From Notamacropus eugenii (taxonomy: Eukaryota > Chordata > Mammalia > Diprotodontia > Macropodidae), in assembly GCF_028372415.1 (NCBI RefSeq), contig NC_092874.1:336368651-336432650 (forward strand): a DNA stretch of 64,000 nt, in the 5' to 3' direction. A model generated the notes under the pieces. That model saw only the letters and a program-made list of their open reading frames with translations, was not told the DNA's origin and ran no database searches. The stretch's first letter is position 1. Every line of letters begins with the position of its first letter. Below are positions 46,055-56,645 of the stretch, one piece after another. The position numbers and the translations under genes are program-made.

Positions 46055-46197
46055 GGCTCTGATTGCTTCTCAACTGGAACCAACATTTGCCAGGAGAATT
46101 TTCCCCTGTTTTGATGAGCCAGCTATGAAGGCAACCTTCAGTATCACAATTGTGCATCATCCTGCTTATGTGGCTCTTTCCAACATGCCAGTCCTAG
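46055..46197 (+). CDS. LVRN: Laeverin exon 2
   Basis: 143 bp, residues 413-460. The acceptor TTTTAATCCAG and donor GTAAGG are both good matches. It encodes [20 protein letters not shown] and then [20 protein letters not shown], the M1 N-terminal-domain signature (PCFDEPxxKAxF). The first base completes Arg413 begun in exon 1; the exon ends with one base of codon 461. Its frame fits both neighbours. Confidence 0.93.
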
Positions 46198-47147
46198 GTA
46201 AGGAATGCTTCTTTATGATTTGGGTTTTTTATTTTGTAAGAACATTTATGATCATTTCCCTGGAGAGTGTACATTTCTAATAATTCACCATGGCCTCATA
46301 ACCAGTGAGCTACTAAACAAAACTTCAATGAATCCAAAGATGGATTAACAAACACTAGCATAAAGTGATGGGTAAGTAAATGTACATGTATGAAAGTTTT
46401 AAAATGATTCAGTTGTGCAACTCAATTGTTGCCTACTTTTTGTAGATATCCATCAGGTGGACCTAGGAAATGTAGGTAACCACATAGTGGGTATCCCTTA
46501 GCACAGTCTTCATTGATGCCATATTTATGGTCAGAGTTTAGTTCTAGGTTTACCTAAAACTGGGAAAAGGTATACTGTACTGTCCATATCCCTTTCTGCC
46601 ATGAAATGGACCTTGGTTTGGGTCTTTCACTAGATTTCCACTAAGACAGAAGCAGCTGAGCCACACCAATGGTGGAGCTGTTCCTTAACTATATCTTTTA
46701 GGCACTGACAATATTTCAAACACCATTAGAAAGTGGCTAGTCTAGAAACCAGCAGAGTTGTATGTGTATCTGAAGATCATAGATTGAGAGCAACTATGAA
46801 CCTTAAAACCTCTAGTTCAACCCCTGTTTGTTTTAATTTTAGTTTCCAGAGACCTGAGAAAGTTAAGTGACTTGCCTAAAGAGGCTCTGACCCAAGCCTT
46901 GAATCCAGCGTCAGCACTCATTTCACTGTACCATGTTATTCTAATTTTTAGCTTTTGTTGGTCTATGATTAACATCTGTCAACCCATACTGGTGAAGAGG
47001 GAAACTTGATGAACCATTGAGATAGATTGAGAAGTGGTCAGGTAAATATTAGCATGGGCAAGTGAGAAAGGTGAAATTACATCTCATGGCTGATATATAT
47101 TTTATGATTTGTGTTGTCAGTGTGCTAAAATCAATGACTTTCTTTAG
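46198..47147 (+). other. LVRN: LVRN intron 2
   Basis: 950 bp, GTAAGG to TTTCTTTAG. No repeat or other feature is clearly recognised. Confidence 0.85.
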
Positions 47148-47284
47148 TGATGTCTGAAAGAGATGCAAAGGGAAGCAAATGGACGGTTACCGCCTTTGAA
47201 ACAACTCCCCTAATGTCAACATATATAACTGCATTCGTTGTGTGTGACTACAGTTATGTCAACGGAACTGAAAGGGGCAAAGAG
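47148..47284 (+). CDS. LVRN: Laeverin exon 3
   Basis: 137 bp, completing residue 461 and coding 462-506. Reads MSERDAKGSKWTVTAFETTP, then LMSTYITAFVVCDYSYV and the sequon NGTE, all typical of the M1 N-terminal beta domain. Acceptor TTTCTTTAG, donor GTAAAT, phase 0 at its end. Confidence 0.93.
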
Positions 47285-47553
47285 GTAAATAAGTTTTTCA
47301 AGAAATAGTAACAATGCATATTGACTGTAGGTATGTCAAGTCATTCTTGGTGCTCAGGGCAGCCAACATACCCTGAGTGTATTTCTAATACCCTCTTCCC
47401 TTGTGTATTTCCTAGTTCTTGTCAGATATAGAATCCAGGGTTGGTCTTCCTCTTTGGTTTGGGAGTGGGCGGAGTGGTAAGGAAAGGATTAAGGGCATTA
47501 AAGAGTTGGCTACTCACCTTTTAACTTCAGGTCAGCACTGACAGTAGTAGTAT

Positions 47554-48686
47554 TGCAGTTTCATGATGTGTTATGGTGGAACTATCTCAGAGAATTCAGT
47601 CAGACCACTTCTAATCCAAGCATTTATTGAGATTGAGGTGCCAGGCCTAGAGGCCTGTGTGGGCTACCCGAGTCTTCTTACCTCACCTCCGAGGTCTTCG
47701 GCTGGCCAAAACCGGATGCTTATATGAGAGAAAGGACGTTCCAGAGTCGAACAAGGGTTGAGCTTTATTTCAGGGTCTAGTTACAAGTGCAGGGTGGTCT
47801 TCCTTAGGAGGAAGAGGGAGAGATTTCCTAAGGAGGCTAAGATCTTAAGGGATTGGAAGTAGAAGTACAAGCGGGGAGAGAGGGGGAGGGGAGAGAGGAA
47901 AGAAGAGAAGCGGAGCCTACTGTCCTCCTGTCCTCTTGGCTCCTCACGTGCTAAGAGAGCTTTCAGGCTTCCTCAATCCTACTTAACCTTCAGCCACACA
48001 GTTTGCATCTAAATACCGTGCTGTTAGATAACAATAGTGTGCCCAGATCCAGGATGACCTCGAGGGCAGGGAGACTCCACCCATCACGTATCTCCAGGGG
48101 AGAGGCGGAAATACCCGAGCTAGCCGAGCTAGCTCAGTCTGACCTTCTCGAATCCCTGCTGTTCATGGAGGGCCTCGTAAGACTCTAAGATTTAGAAGTC
48201 CCACTTTTACCCGCCCGAGACCGTCCACACGGAATTGAGCTTCCAATCCTCACATTGAGGCCTCTCTTGAAGCAAGCTAAGTTCCAAGAGGAATCAGCAG
48301 TTTTAGAGAAAGCAGGAAGGATTTTTATAGGGTAAAGATGCAATTACGTAACAAAAATTATGAATATTAAAAAAGCAGGAGAGGTTTGTTAAGGGATTAG
48401 GTAATGGGGAGGGGTCCCTTCTATGGTTCGGTGGTTAAACATTCTTGTCATGCTGCCCTCCAGTTGGCTAGCCATTGTGGTCCTGTCTGGTCAAGTTGGA
48501 TAGTTAGGTATTGTGGTCCTGTCTTGGGCTAAATGGATGATGTGATCATGTTGAGGTGAGTTCAGAAATGTGTTGAATCTGAGGACAGTGGTTAGCTAGG
48601 GTTAGTTAGTTAGATCTGCTGTTCAATGAGACCTATAAGGAGGTTAGAATGTAGGGGCTGAGGGCAGCTTTATTAGGATTCCATCA
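47554..48686. mobile_element. LTR-like element (copy C) containing a nested solo LTR
   Basis: Begins TGCAGTTTCATGATGTG and ends TAGGATTCCATCA, matching copies A and B. Its body is split after GATTGAGG by the element at 47639-48254; without it the unit is about 510 bp. Confidence 0.65.
47639..48254 (-). mobile_element. Solo LTR (endogenous retrovirus), nested
   Basis: 616 bp, TGCCAGGCCTAG to ATCCTCACA, flanked on both sides by the 6-bp duplication TTGAGG (47633-47638; 48255-48260). On the minus strand it has a poly-A signal AATAAAGC (TTTATT at 47764-47769 on the + strand) about 75% along, as expected of U3-R-U5. It is richer in CpG than its surroundings, which suggests it is young. No retroviral gene accompanies it; recombination between two LTRs normally leaves such a remnant. 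Confidence 0.82.
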
Positions 48687-49142
48687 TTTCCCCCCCTCAA
48701 AGAGCTGGGGCCCAAATTCACTTGGGAAAAGGGATGAAAGCCTCAACTTCGGTAGCTTCTTTAGGCTGAAAAGGACCCTCAAAGAGTCTTGGGCAGGAGG
48801 TTGACTATAATGGAGGATAGTCACATCCAGGGAAAGATGGGTGAGTATGAACTGGAATCCACTGTTTGCTGCCAACTGTAGGTAAATTTGCCTATATTCT
48901 GGGAGATACAAATCTGATAAAGAAGTTCAATATGCAGGGCACCAGATAAAAACAAGAAAGACAGATATATCTAGTAACAGGGAGTTGACTAGGCCAAGCA
49001 CCCATTTAGGGGAGGGGTCCCTGACTCAGTGAAACTGCACATGTGATTACCCACAGTGAGGGGCAGTGGACCTGCTGTTCAATGAGACCTATAAGGAAGT
49101 TAGACTACTGAGGCTGGGGGCAGCTTTATTACAATTCCAACA
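48687..49142. mobile_element. Possible internal remnant and second LTR fragment of copy C
   Basis: Starts TTTCCCCCCCTCAAAGAGC directly after the LTR end. From about 49010 it again resembles the LTR unit (GGGTCCCTGACTCAGTGAAACTG, as in copy A at 3150) and ends TGGGGGCAGCTTTATTACAATTCCAACA. It could be a deleted provirus; no gag, pol or env coding is recognisable. Confidence 0.4.
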
Positions 49143-50190
49143 TACTAAGGTACTTTTAAAATGTACCATACAAGAATTTTCAAGTGAGCCGCTAGAAATG
49201 CAGTTACAAATTTAGGGGCTAGTTAGTCCAAATGAAAAACGAGATCAAGGACTTAAGTTTAATCTCATGCAATGGAATTGTTGGGGAGAAGGAATGGAAG
49301 GAGATGTGCTGGTGACCTTTCCCTAGCTTCCAATGAACATAAATTGGTTTACTAAATTTGCTAATTGTCACCTTGGGGTAAAGCAGAGAGCCTGGACTTG
49401 CATAATGACATTCAAGATAGTTAAGTGTCAGTGGTTGAGGTGACCTAAAAGAATCAGGAAATGAGTATGGCAATGACAAGCCCAAGACAGCTAGGGATCA
49501 GAAGGAGGGTCCCAAGCCAAGGTTTGGCAGACAAGAAACGATGACCTGCCCAGATTGGGGAGGTCTAGCATTAGCTAGAAAGAGAATGGTTAAAAGACCG
49601 GGCCACCAAAGACAAACAGTCTGTCACAATTTTGCCTAGAATTAGCCTTTACTCTAGGAATAGATTTTCTTAAGGAGATTAATACAATTATAAGAATAAG
49701 ACTTTCATAAAATAAGAGGAAGCCTGGTAGAAAGGATAAGTTCAGAGGCAGGAAGAACCTAGGTTCAAGTCCTGACTGATACATGCTTGGCTTTTTTACT
49801 GGACAAATTACTGAAGCTGTCAATGCTTTAGGCAGGTTTATAAAGCTTGTATTTCCAAGGAAGATGCCAACGTGAATTGGTAGAAGGAGTTTTCTTGCTC
49901 TGGAATTCTCTCTACCAATGAAACCACAGGTCTATTCCTTAATCTCCTTTCTCTGGCATGGAAAGAGAGATCACATACATGTATAGGTGCTCTTGGATTT
50001 TATGCATATATTTAAATGCATCTATTTAAGTATTTTGCTATTTTTTTTCCTTAAGAAAGGGAGTAATGATATTCTCTCAAAGCAGTATCACAGAAAACAA
50101 GTTGTCATATCAAATCCAAACAGGTCCTTTGTCTTAATTTCTGCTTTTGATGGATCTTTTTTTTGGTTTGGTTTGGTTTGGTTTTTTTAG

Positions 50191-50317
50191 GTACGGGTTT
50201 GGGCTCGGAAAGATGCAGTTGCTCAAGGTGGAGTAGACTTTGCTTTATCTATTGCAGGCCCTATCTTCTCAAGGCTGGAAGATTTACTTAATGTCAGTTA
50301 TCCTCTTTCAAAAACAG
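50191..50317 (+). CDS. LVRN: Laeverin exon 4
   Basis: 127 bp, residues 507-548 plus one base. Encodes VRVWARKDAVAQGGVDFALS, then IAGPIFSRLEDLLNVSYPLSKT, the end of the N-terminal domain and its junction to the catalytic domain, with sequon NVS. Acceptor GTTTTTTTAG, donor GTGAGC. Confidence 0.93.
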
Positions 50318-50507
50318 GTGAGCGAATCTTTCTCTTCTAAGTTGTTTTTGGAGTACTGATACACATTGGTCAAAGGCCAAAGAGTAGTACCAAGGAATCT
50401 TCTGTGGCTCATTACCACAGTTTCCCATTTATTTCAGTGCTGATCTCCATGGAGCTCCCACCCTCAGAACCTTCAGAAAACCGCTCAATCGTAGGGATCA
50501 CATATAT

Positions 50508-50710
50508 AATTGTTGGAGGCATCATGGTTTAGTGGAAAGGGCCCTGCAAAGGGAGTCAGAAGCCCGGAATTCCACTCTTGTCTCTCCATGTGGCCTTGGG
50601 CAAGTCATTTTATAGATCTGTAGGGGCCTTGACTTTCCTATCTGTAAATTGAAGTTAGATTTTATGATCTCTAAAGTTCATACCGGTTTAAAAACTCTGT
50701 GTTCTATGAT
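50508..50710 (+). repeat. MIR-like SINE
   Basis: GCATCATGGTTTAGTGGAAAGGGCCC, CATGTGGCCTTGGGCAAGTCATTT and ATTTTATGATCTCTAAAGTTCATACC. Confidence 0.8.
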
Positions 50711-50711
50711 T

Positions 50712-51002
50712 GTCAATCAGTAAGTAAACATTTCTTAAACACCTAGCATGTGGGAAGTACTGTTCTAAGTGCTAGAGACACAATGAAAGGCAAAAGGCAA
50801 TCCCTTCTCTTGAGCTCACAGACTAACGGGGAGATATTGCAAAACAACTAAGTAGAAATAAAATATATACAGGGTAACTTGGAGGTGATTAGTGGAGAGA
50901 AGGCATTAGCATTGAGATACCAGGAAAGACTTCCTGTAGAAGGTGGGATTTTTGTTGTGACTTGAAGGAAGCCAAGGAGGCCAGGAGGTAGAGATGAGGA
51001 GG
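50712..51002 (-). repeat. L2 LINE 3' end
   Basis: TCAGTAAGTAAACATTTCTTAAACACC, TTGAGCTCACAGACTAACGGGGAG, CTTGAAGGAAGCCAAGGAGG: the reverse of the L2 terminus. Confidence 0.82.
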
Positions 51003-51194
51003 CCTAGTAAAACTTCCTACTTTCTATAAATACTCATTTCTTAGACCTTCTCTCACATTCTTAATTGTCAGCCTGACTTATTACATTAGCTTTTCCCTGT
51101 CTCATTCTAATAACCTTCTTTCCAACTGTTTTTTCCATGGTGCTCAGGCTAGATGCTAATGTTCCAGTTTTGGGTAGAGCATAGAATTTAAAGC

Positions 51195-51325
51195 AAGATC
51201 TAACCCTTCTTTCGTGGATCAGGATGCTGATGCCTAGAGAAGTGACCTGCCCAGTCACACAAATAGTATTAGAGCCAGATTTGAATCCAGATCTTAAGAC
51301 TCCAAATTCAGATCTATTTCCTTCT
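51195..51325 (-). repeat. MIR-like fragment
   Basis: GATGCCTAGAGAAGTGACCTGCCCAGTCACACAAATAG and AGAGCCAGATTTGAATCCAGATC. Confidence 0.65.
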
Positions 51326-51765
51326 ACAGTGTGAAAGTAGAATCATGTGTTTCCATTAATTTCTACAAAAATTTTTATGGAATATTTTCAGGTTGTATGG
51401 CACAGGATTAGAAATTACAGGGTCCATTTCTCTGTTCTCATGATTTAAAAGAAAAGTAAAGATGGTAAATATTTCATGTTCCACATAATATTTGAATAAA
51501 GCCATAATTAAACATTTTTTTCTTCCACAGGATGTTACACTTTTGAAATTGTGCTTGAAATATAGTTTGTTAAATTCATTGTAATGCATTTCAGAGGCAA
51601 TTGGGAGACTTTGAATAGGGAAACATTTCCCAAATTAATTGATTTGCATGGTACAATAGGGAACAAATAAGAAAATTGTATCTTGTTATTTTATTAGGTA
51701 AAAATAATGAACATTAAACAAACAAAATGATGAACATGAAATTCTTATAATGTATGTGCAAGAAC

Positions 51766-51783
51766 AAAATTTTGTATTTTTTT
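51766..51783 (+). repeat. Left target-site duplication of intron-4 L1
   Basis: AAAATTTTGTATTTTTTT, repeated at 52684-52701. Confidence 0.85.
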
Positions 51784-52683
51784 TGTTAATTTTATTTATT
51801 TTCAGTACTCCACAATCACTACCATATAACTTAGATTTCTTTTTCCCTCCCTCCCCGCTACCTTCTCCCTCCTTCCCCGAGACGGCATACAATTTTACAT
51901 AGCTTCTACACGTACATTCCTATTAAATACATTTTCACCACAGTATAGAAGAATTGAAATGAATGGAAGAAATCATATAACAAACTAAAGCGTAATGCAA
52001 AAGAAAATAATCTGCTACATTCTGCAATTGAATTCCATAGTTGTGGAAAGCATTTTGCCTTAAAAAACCGTTGGGAATTTTTTTTTTATTGTTAGTTTTT
52101 ATTAAATCAAGGGCTCATGCAAGCTCCTTAGAGACAGTAGAGATATGATCACAGATATAGAGAACTTGTAAATGAAACATAAATAAAAATATATAAAGGT
52201 AAAGGGGTACTTTCTGACTGATGGTCATGAAACTCCTTTTCTCCCTTTGTGGAGTCTTCTGAAGTTTCTCTTCTGGTCCAAACTCTCGGTCATTCAGTGC
52301 TGGGCCAGGCCTCTCAGATGTTGGATCATTTCACATAGCTGCTACTAACAGGGAATTTTTTTTTTTTTTAAGTCCTTGCATTACAGTGAAGTTCCAAGTC
52401 TACCAGAAAAAACTCTCGCATACTGTGGTCGTGGCTGTGCACAAAGTTCTCCTGGTTGTGCTCCTTTCGCTCAGCATCAGTTCATATAAGTCCTTCCAGG
52501 CCTCTCTGAAGTCTTCCTGTTCATCATTTCTTATAGCACAATAGTATTCCATTACATTCATATACTACAATTTATTCAGCCATTCCCCAATTGATGAGCA
52601 TCCCCTTGATTTCCAGTTCTTGGCCACCACAAAGAGGGCTGCTATAAATATTTTTGTACATGTGTCCCATTTTTGTGATCCCT
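51784..52683 (-). mobile_element. 5'-truncated L1 3' end in intron 4
   Basis: Antisense to LVRN. In reverse complement it gives the end of ORF2 (GGATGCTCATCAATTGGGGAATGG; GATGCTGAGCGAAAGGAGCA), the 3' UTR and a poly-A tail against the left duplication. Flanked by 18-bp copies of AAAATTTTGTATTTTTTT. It is split internally by a retrocopy at about 52088-52350. Confidence 0.92.
52088..52350 (-). pseudogene. Retrocopy of a polyadenylated RNA 3' end, nested in the L1
   Basis: Inserted in the A-run of the L1 3' UTR, with GGGAATTTTTTTTT on both sides (52073 and 52351). In reverse complement it ends GATTTAATAAAAACTAACAAT and then poly-A: a poly-A signal (TTTATT, 52098-52103 on the + strand) about a dozen bases before the tail. 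It is about 265 bp. The source gene is not recognised; one frame ends CEMIQHLRGLAQH followed by a stop, but this is weak evidence of coding. Confidence 0.7.
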
Positions 52684-52701
52684 AAAATTTTGTATTTTTT
52701 T
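52684..52701 (+). repeat. Right target-site duplication of intron-4 L1
   Basis: Second copy of the 18-bp sequence at 51766-51783, ending 44 bp before exon 5. Confidence 0.85.
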
Positions 52702-52745
52702 AAGAGGCAATGCTTTAATTTTTCCTTCAATGTAAATCCATTTAG

Positions 52746-52897
52746 ATCTCATCGGGTTTCCTATTTTTAACACACAAGCAATGGAAAATTGGGGACTAAT
52801 AACTTTTGATGATTTTGTGTTGATACAAGAGGAGGATGACTACCCAGAGAGAAAAACCATCATTTTGTCCACTGTCACACATGAAATTGCCCATCAG
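52746..52897 (+). CDS. LVRN: Laeverin exon 5: exopeptidase motif and HEIAH
   Basis: 152 bp, completing D549 and coding 550-599. Carries the exopeptidase motif as QAMENWG (559-565), where most M1 enzymes have GAMEN and human laeverin has His at the first position. The zinc-binding HEIAH lies at 594-598 with catalytic E595; the exon ends after HQ, so the next intron splits the HEIAHQ/WFGN block. Acceptor ATCCATTTAG, donor GTATGT. The change at Q559 should affect recognition of the substrate N-terminus, given what is known for the human residue. Confidence 0.94.
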
Positions 52898-53657
52898 GTA
52901 TGTGATAAAATGCTCCTTTAAAATGTAATCTGAAAGTGTTCTAAAGCTGCTTTACAAAGAAAAAAGTTGCTATGTATGTAACAGTTAAAGATGTTGGAAT
53001 ATAATCAGTGCTTTTATTTGAAAGTGAATAAGGCAATGCCATTGACAGGACCTTATAATCCAATTAAATGTATATTTATTTCTGAACTCCCAACTGACCC
53101 CACAAATTTTGGTTAAGGAAATATAACTTAGTAACTTAAGCAAAAAATATGTTTATTCTTTTAAACTCTATTTTTATAAGAAAGTACATTCAGGATGGCT
53201 ATTGACATGGTGAAAGATGAGGAGAATCTTGTCATGCCTCGTGGTGGTTTTAGAAATTTAGTCGTTTCTCTTTTTTATTTTTTGGTGGTGGGGGGTGTAC
53301 CAGCTCAGATTTCCACCTACACCTTTGCTCAGAGAGCATTAAGAACAGTCCAATTATGAACTCCTTAAGAGGGTGTAAAAAGTAGTATGTGAATGAAATT
53401 CCAGATGACACAACTTTCAATAAGGTGGCAATATGAAGTCTAATCAATATCCCCAAATTGTCACGGATGTGGTTATGGAACCCAGACTGCCAGATATTAG
53501 TACATCACATCTGTTTTAGGAATTTGATTGTATGTCACAAGATGAACTGGCAGGTTGGAAAAACTGTTTTATTCTCTCCCTAGTTCTATCATCTGTTGAC
53601 ATTTTCTTTTTGTTAAGTGCAAGAAGAAAATAATTATAGGTAAGCCCCTAATATTGA

Positions 53658-53903
53658 TAATGGATGGCTAGGTGTTGGCAGTGGGTAGAGCACTAGGCCT
53701 CGAGTCAGGAAGATCTGAGTTCACATCTGGCCTCAGACACTTACTAGCTGTGTGACCCTGGGCAAGTCACTCAACCCTTATTTACCTCAGTTCCTCATCT
53801 GTAAAATGACGACACACTGGAGAAGAAAATGATAAGCCACTCCAGTATCTTTGCCAAGAAAATCCATGGGGTCTCATAGAGTCAGACATGACTGAACAAC
53901 ACG
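53658..53903 (+). repeat. tRNA-derived SINE
   Basis: GGATGGCTAGGTGTTGGCAGTGGGTAGAGCACTAGGCC ... CTAGCTGTGTGACCCTGGGC ... AGAGTCAGACATGACTGAACAAC. Confidence 0.9.
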
Positions 53904-54084
53904 GGTTATACAAGTTTGCATATCAACTTATGTCTCTTGAAACATAATACATACAATAAAATGGCCTGATTTATATCATAAAGTTTGTATGGTTCCCCAA
54001 CATCAGTTGTATAAAGGGATTCCATTGTACTTAACTTAAAGAATTGCTCTTAAATACAATGGAGCGATATCTTGGTATAGAGAA

Positions 54085-54225
54085 GAAAAGGCTGACCCAA
54101 GAGTGAGCAAGAGCTGGGTTCAATACCTGCTTTTGACACATACTGTCCATGTGACTACGGGCAGGCATTTAACCTCAGTGCCTCAGACAACTCTCTAACT
54201 TGTCTGCAAATTATAGATGAGTTGC
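54085..54225 (+). repeat. MIR-like fragment
   Basis: GGGTTCAATACCTGCTTTTGACAC then ATGTGACTACGGGCAGGCATTTAACC. Confidence 0.55.
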
Positions 54226-54512
54226 TGATATTCACCAGTGAAGGAAGTCTCTGTAGCAGAAGATCTCTACATCTAGGAAATCAGATTCGAACAAAGAAAA
54301 GTTTAAAAGACAGAGATGGAGGGGAGAGAGAGGGGAGTAGATAACTGAGAAAGGATGTACTTCAAGAATATTTGATTTAAAATTGATCATTTTTAGATAA
54401 AAGTAAATGTCATTGGACATGCTTTTAAAAATGTCCAGATCTCAAGGGAGTCTTTTTTTTTTTTTTAAGAAATAATCGCTACAAAGTTGCTCATTGCTGG
54501 CATCCTTGTGTA

Positions 54513-54718
54513 GTTGTTGTGTTTGTCCTTTCTCAATGAGGACCATGACATCAAGATGATGACATGACTTGCGGTTGACTTTGATTTGAGTGAGGGAGGG
54601 CTGTGCAAGGTCACCAACCTCACCTTCTTCTCCTGAGCCATCTGGATCTAGTGGCCTGATATTCATCATGACCTGGAGATGGCCCCGAATGCAGTGGGAG
54701 ACCTTTGCCCTTTCAGGC
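54513..54718 (-). repeat. RTE-tailed SINE
   Basis: TTGTGTTTGTCCTTTCTCAATGAGGACCATGACATC, GGTTGACTTTGATTTGAGTGAGGGAGGGCTGTGCAAGG and GCCATCTGGATCTAGTGGCC. Confidence 0.8.
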
Positions 54719-55161
54719 TAACGTCTTATAGCATTCTCACTTTGAGTGAGATACAGCCATTCAATGAACAGGCTTCTAGTTGATCAAGGGATAGCCCATT
54801 TAATAAAAAAAAAAAAAAAAAATCAAACTCGGAGAAGACCCTCAGGGTTCCTGGGTAAAAGAGAAACGATTAGTATTTAAATCTACCTGTGCTAGGTGGA
54901 TGGGGACTTATTGTCCAGTCTATGAGCTCCAGAGTGAATTGGGATTGAGGCTTTGATCTTTGAGCAAGAGATGCAGGCTGGCATCTTTAAAACACTGAAA
55001 ACATAAGAGGATTTTAAATTGCAGTTTTAGGTTCTTTGTACATACCAACTAAAGCAAAAATATTTCTTAATGTTATATACATATTGAATGTAAGAAAATA
55101 CAAAGAGACTTGAATATGAATGACATGTAAAAGTCCTTTTTCTTTGTCTCTGTATCTGAAG

Positions 55162-55275
55162 TGGTTTGGAAACTTAGTTACCGCGAAGTGGTGGAATGAT
55201 ATTTGGCTCAATGAAGGATTTGCAAGTTATTTTGAATATTATATTTCTAAAGACTTTGATCCTCAAATATTCAAA
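55162..55275 (+). CDS. LVRN: Laeverin exon 6: third zinc ligand
   Basis: 114 bp, residues 600-637. Begins [21 protein letters not shown]617 lies exactly 18 residues after H598 and completes the HEXXH-X18-E zinc site. It continues [18 protein letters not shown]. Phase 0 at both ends; donor GTAAGT. Confidence 0.95.
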
Positions 55276-55489
55276 GTAAGTATTCAATTGAATTTCTGTT
55301 TGTTGAAGTTACCAATCTATGTTTATTAAAATCTTGACTTTTTGTCACATCTATATTACTTGAGTATATATGAATAGCCAATAATACTACATAAATTTTG
55401 AAATTTACCATATTGATTAAATGAAGAAATTCTCTTGATGATCTAAATCTAATTTGTTCAACATAGCTAACGTTTACATTACATTTTAA

Positions 55490-55690
55490 TGTTTACAAAA
55501 TGCTTTGCAAATATTATCTCAAATTCTCACAACAACCTGGGGAGGTAGGTGTTATTATTATCTCTTTTACAGAGGGAGAAACTGAGGTAGACAGAGGATA
55601 AGGAACTTTCCCAGGGTCACGTAGCTAATAAGTGTCTGAGGTCAAATCTGGCCTGGTAATGTATCCATTGTATTACCTAGCTACTTCAGT
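55490..55690 (-). repeat. MIR-like SINE
   Basis: ATTATCTCAAATTCTCACAACAACC, GAGGGAGAAACTGAGGTAGACAGAGG, CCCAGGGTCACGTAGCTAATAAGTG. Confidence 0.8.
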
Positions 55691-56449
55691 CCTACCTCTG
55701 ACACACACTAGCTGTCACTTAACCTCTCATGGCTTGTAGGGAGCCTCTAAGAGAATAAGTGGTAGAAAAAGCCCCAACCTATAGGGAGAGTTCCACAAAG
55801 GAGCTCTCATTCTCAAGTCATAGGTTCATTAAAAAAAAAGAAAAACAAAATATTTTTTATATATCATTGTTGTATCTTAATATGAAATGGTTTTAGTGTA
55901 TATGATGAAGCCAAATTGATTTATTTGAATTTCACTTGTAGAAAATATTATACTACACTAATATATTGTGAAACAGGATTAATGCCCTAATCTACAGCCT
56001 CTTCTCAGTTGTTGTCCTCAACCCTCTTGGACTTTTTTTTTTTTTGCCTCATTCCACTCCTCTTTTGGGCTGGGCCTAATTTAAGCCACTCACTCTCCTG
56101 ATAGGTTAGCTACAGGAACAAATGAGACACTTATGGGTCATTCAACAATTAACAAAAGATTTACTTATCTGTGGCAGGAAAAGGATATTCATCATGAATA
56201 GGCATTGAGGGCACCTCCAGCTGATTCAGCTGAGAGAAGGACCTGGGCTGCCCATTTTCCTCTGGCCAAACACCAGAGAAAGCCCCTGGAGCTCCTCATG
56301 GATGTTTTGTATTCTAGTGACCAGGAAATGATGTCAACATCCTGAGCCTTTAGGCACTTGAGTCAACCAAGTTTTGAGGATTTCAGTACCCTTTAAGGAA
56401 AAACCAGCCTAACTTGCATGGAGGCAGGAGTTAGGATATTGCTCCTACT

Positions 56450-56645
56450 GTACCCTCCTTCCTTAGCTTCTTCAGCACTAACCACTCTGAATCTCTTACA
56501 CTGACTTAAACTCTTTTTCTCTCTCCTTTTCTGGATCCTCTTCTGCCTCCTGCCTTCTTACTGTGGGAGCCTTCCAAGATTCAGTACTCGGCCCTCTGTT
56601 CTTTCCCTTTGCTGGATCCTCTTCCTTCTCTTCCTTGAAGATCTT
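56450..56645 (+). repeat. L2 LINE ORF2 fragment
   Basis: CTGGATCCTCTTCTGCCTCCTGCCTTCTTACTGTGGGAG and GATTCAGTACTCGGCCCTCTGTTC match the L2 region before GVPQGSVLGP. Confidence 0.6.

Larger units (their letters stand above)
47285..50190 (+). other. LVRN: LVRN intron 3
   Basis: About 2.9 kb. Holds nested LTRs and a probable provirus remnant (47554-49142). From about 49143 to 50190 nothing is recognised apart from a T-rich and GGTTT-repeat stretch at 50158-50187 that forms the pyrimidine-rich acceptor of exon 4. Confidence 0.85.
50318..52745 (+). other. LVRN: LVRN intron 4
   Basis: About 2.4 kb. Holds a MIR, an L2 3' end, another MIR fragment and an L1 carrying a nested retrocopy. The acceptor region CTTCAATGTAAATCCATTTAG lies only 44 bp from the L1's flanking duplication. 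Confidence 0.85.
52898..55161 (+). other. LVRN: LVRN intron 5
   Basis: About 2.26 kb. Contains a tRNA-derived SINE, a decayed MIR-like piece near 54085-54225 and an RTE-tailed SINE. 52898-53657 and 54720-55161 hold nothing recognised. The acceptor is CTCTGTATCTGAAG. Confidence 0.85.

Noticed and set aside
48003-48188. 61-codon open frame in LVRN intron 3
   Set aside because: It lies inside the solo LTR and is antisense to it; LTRs of this kind do not encode protein here.
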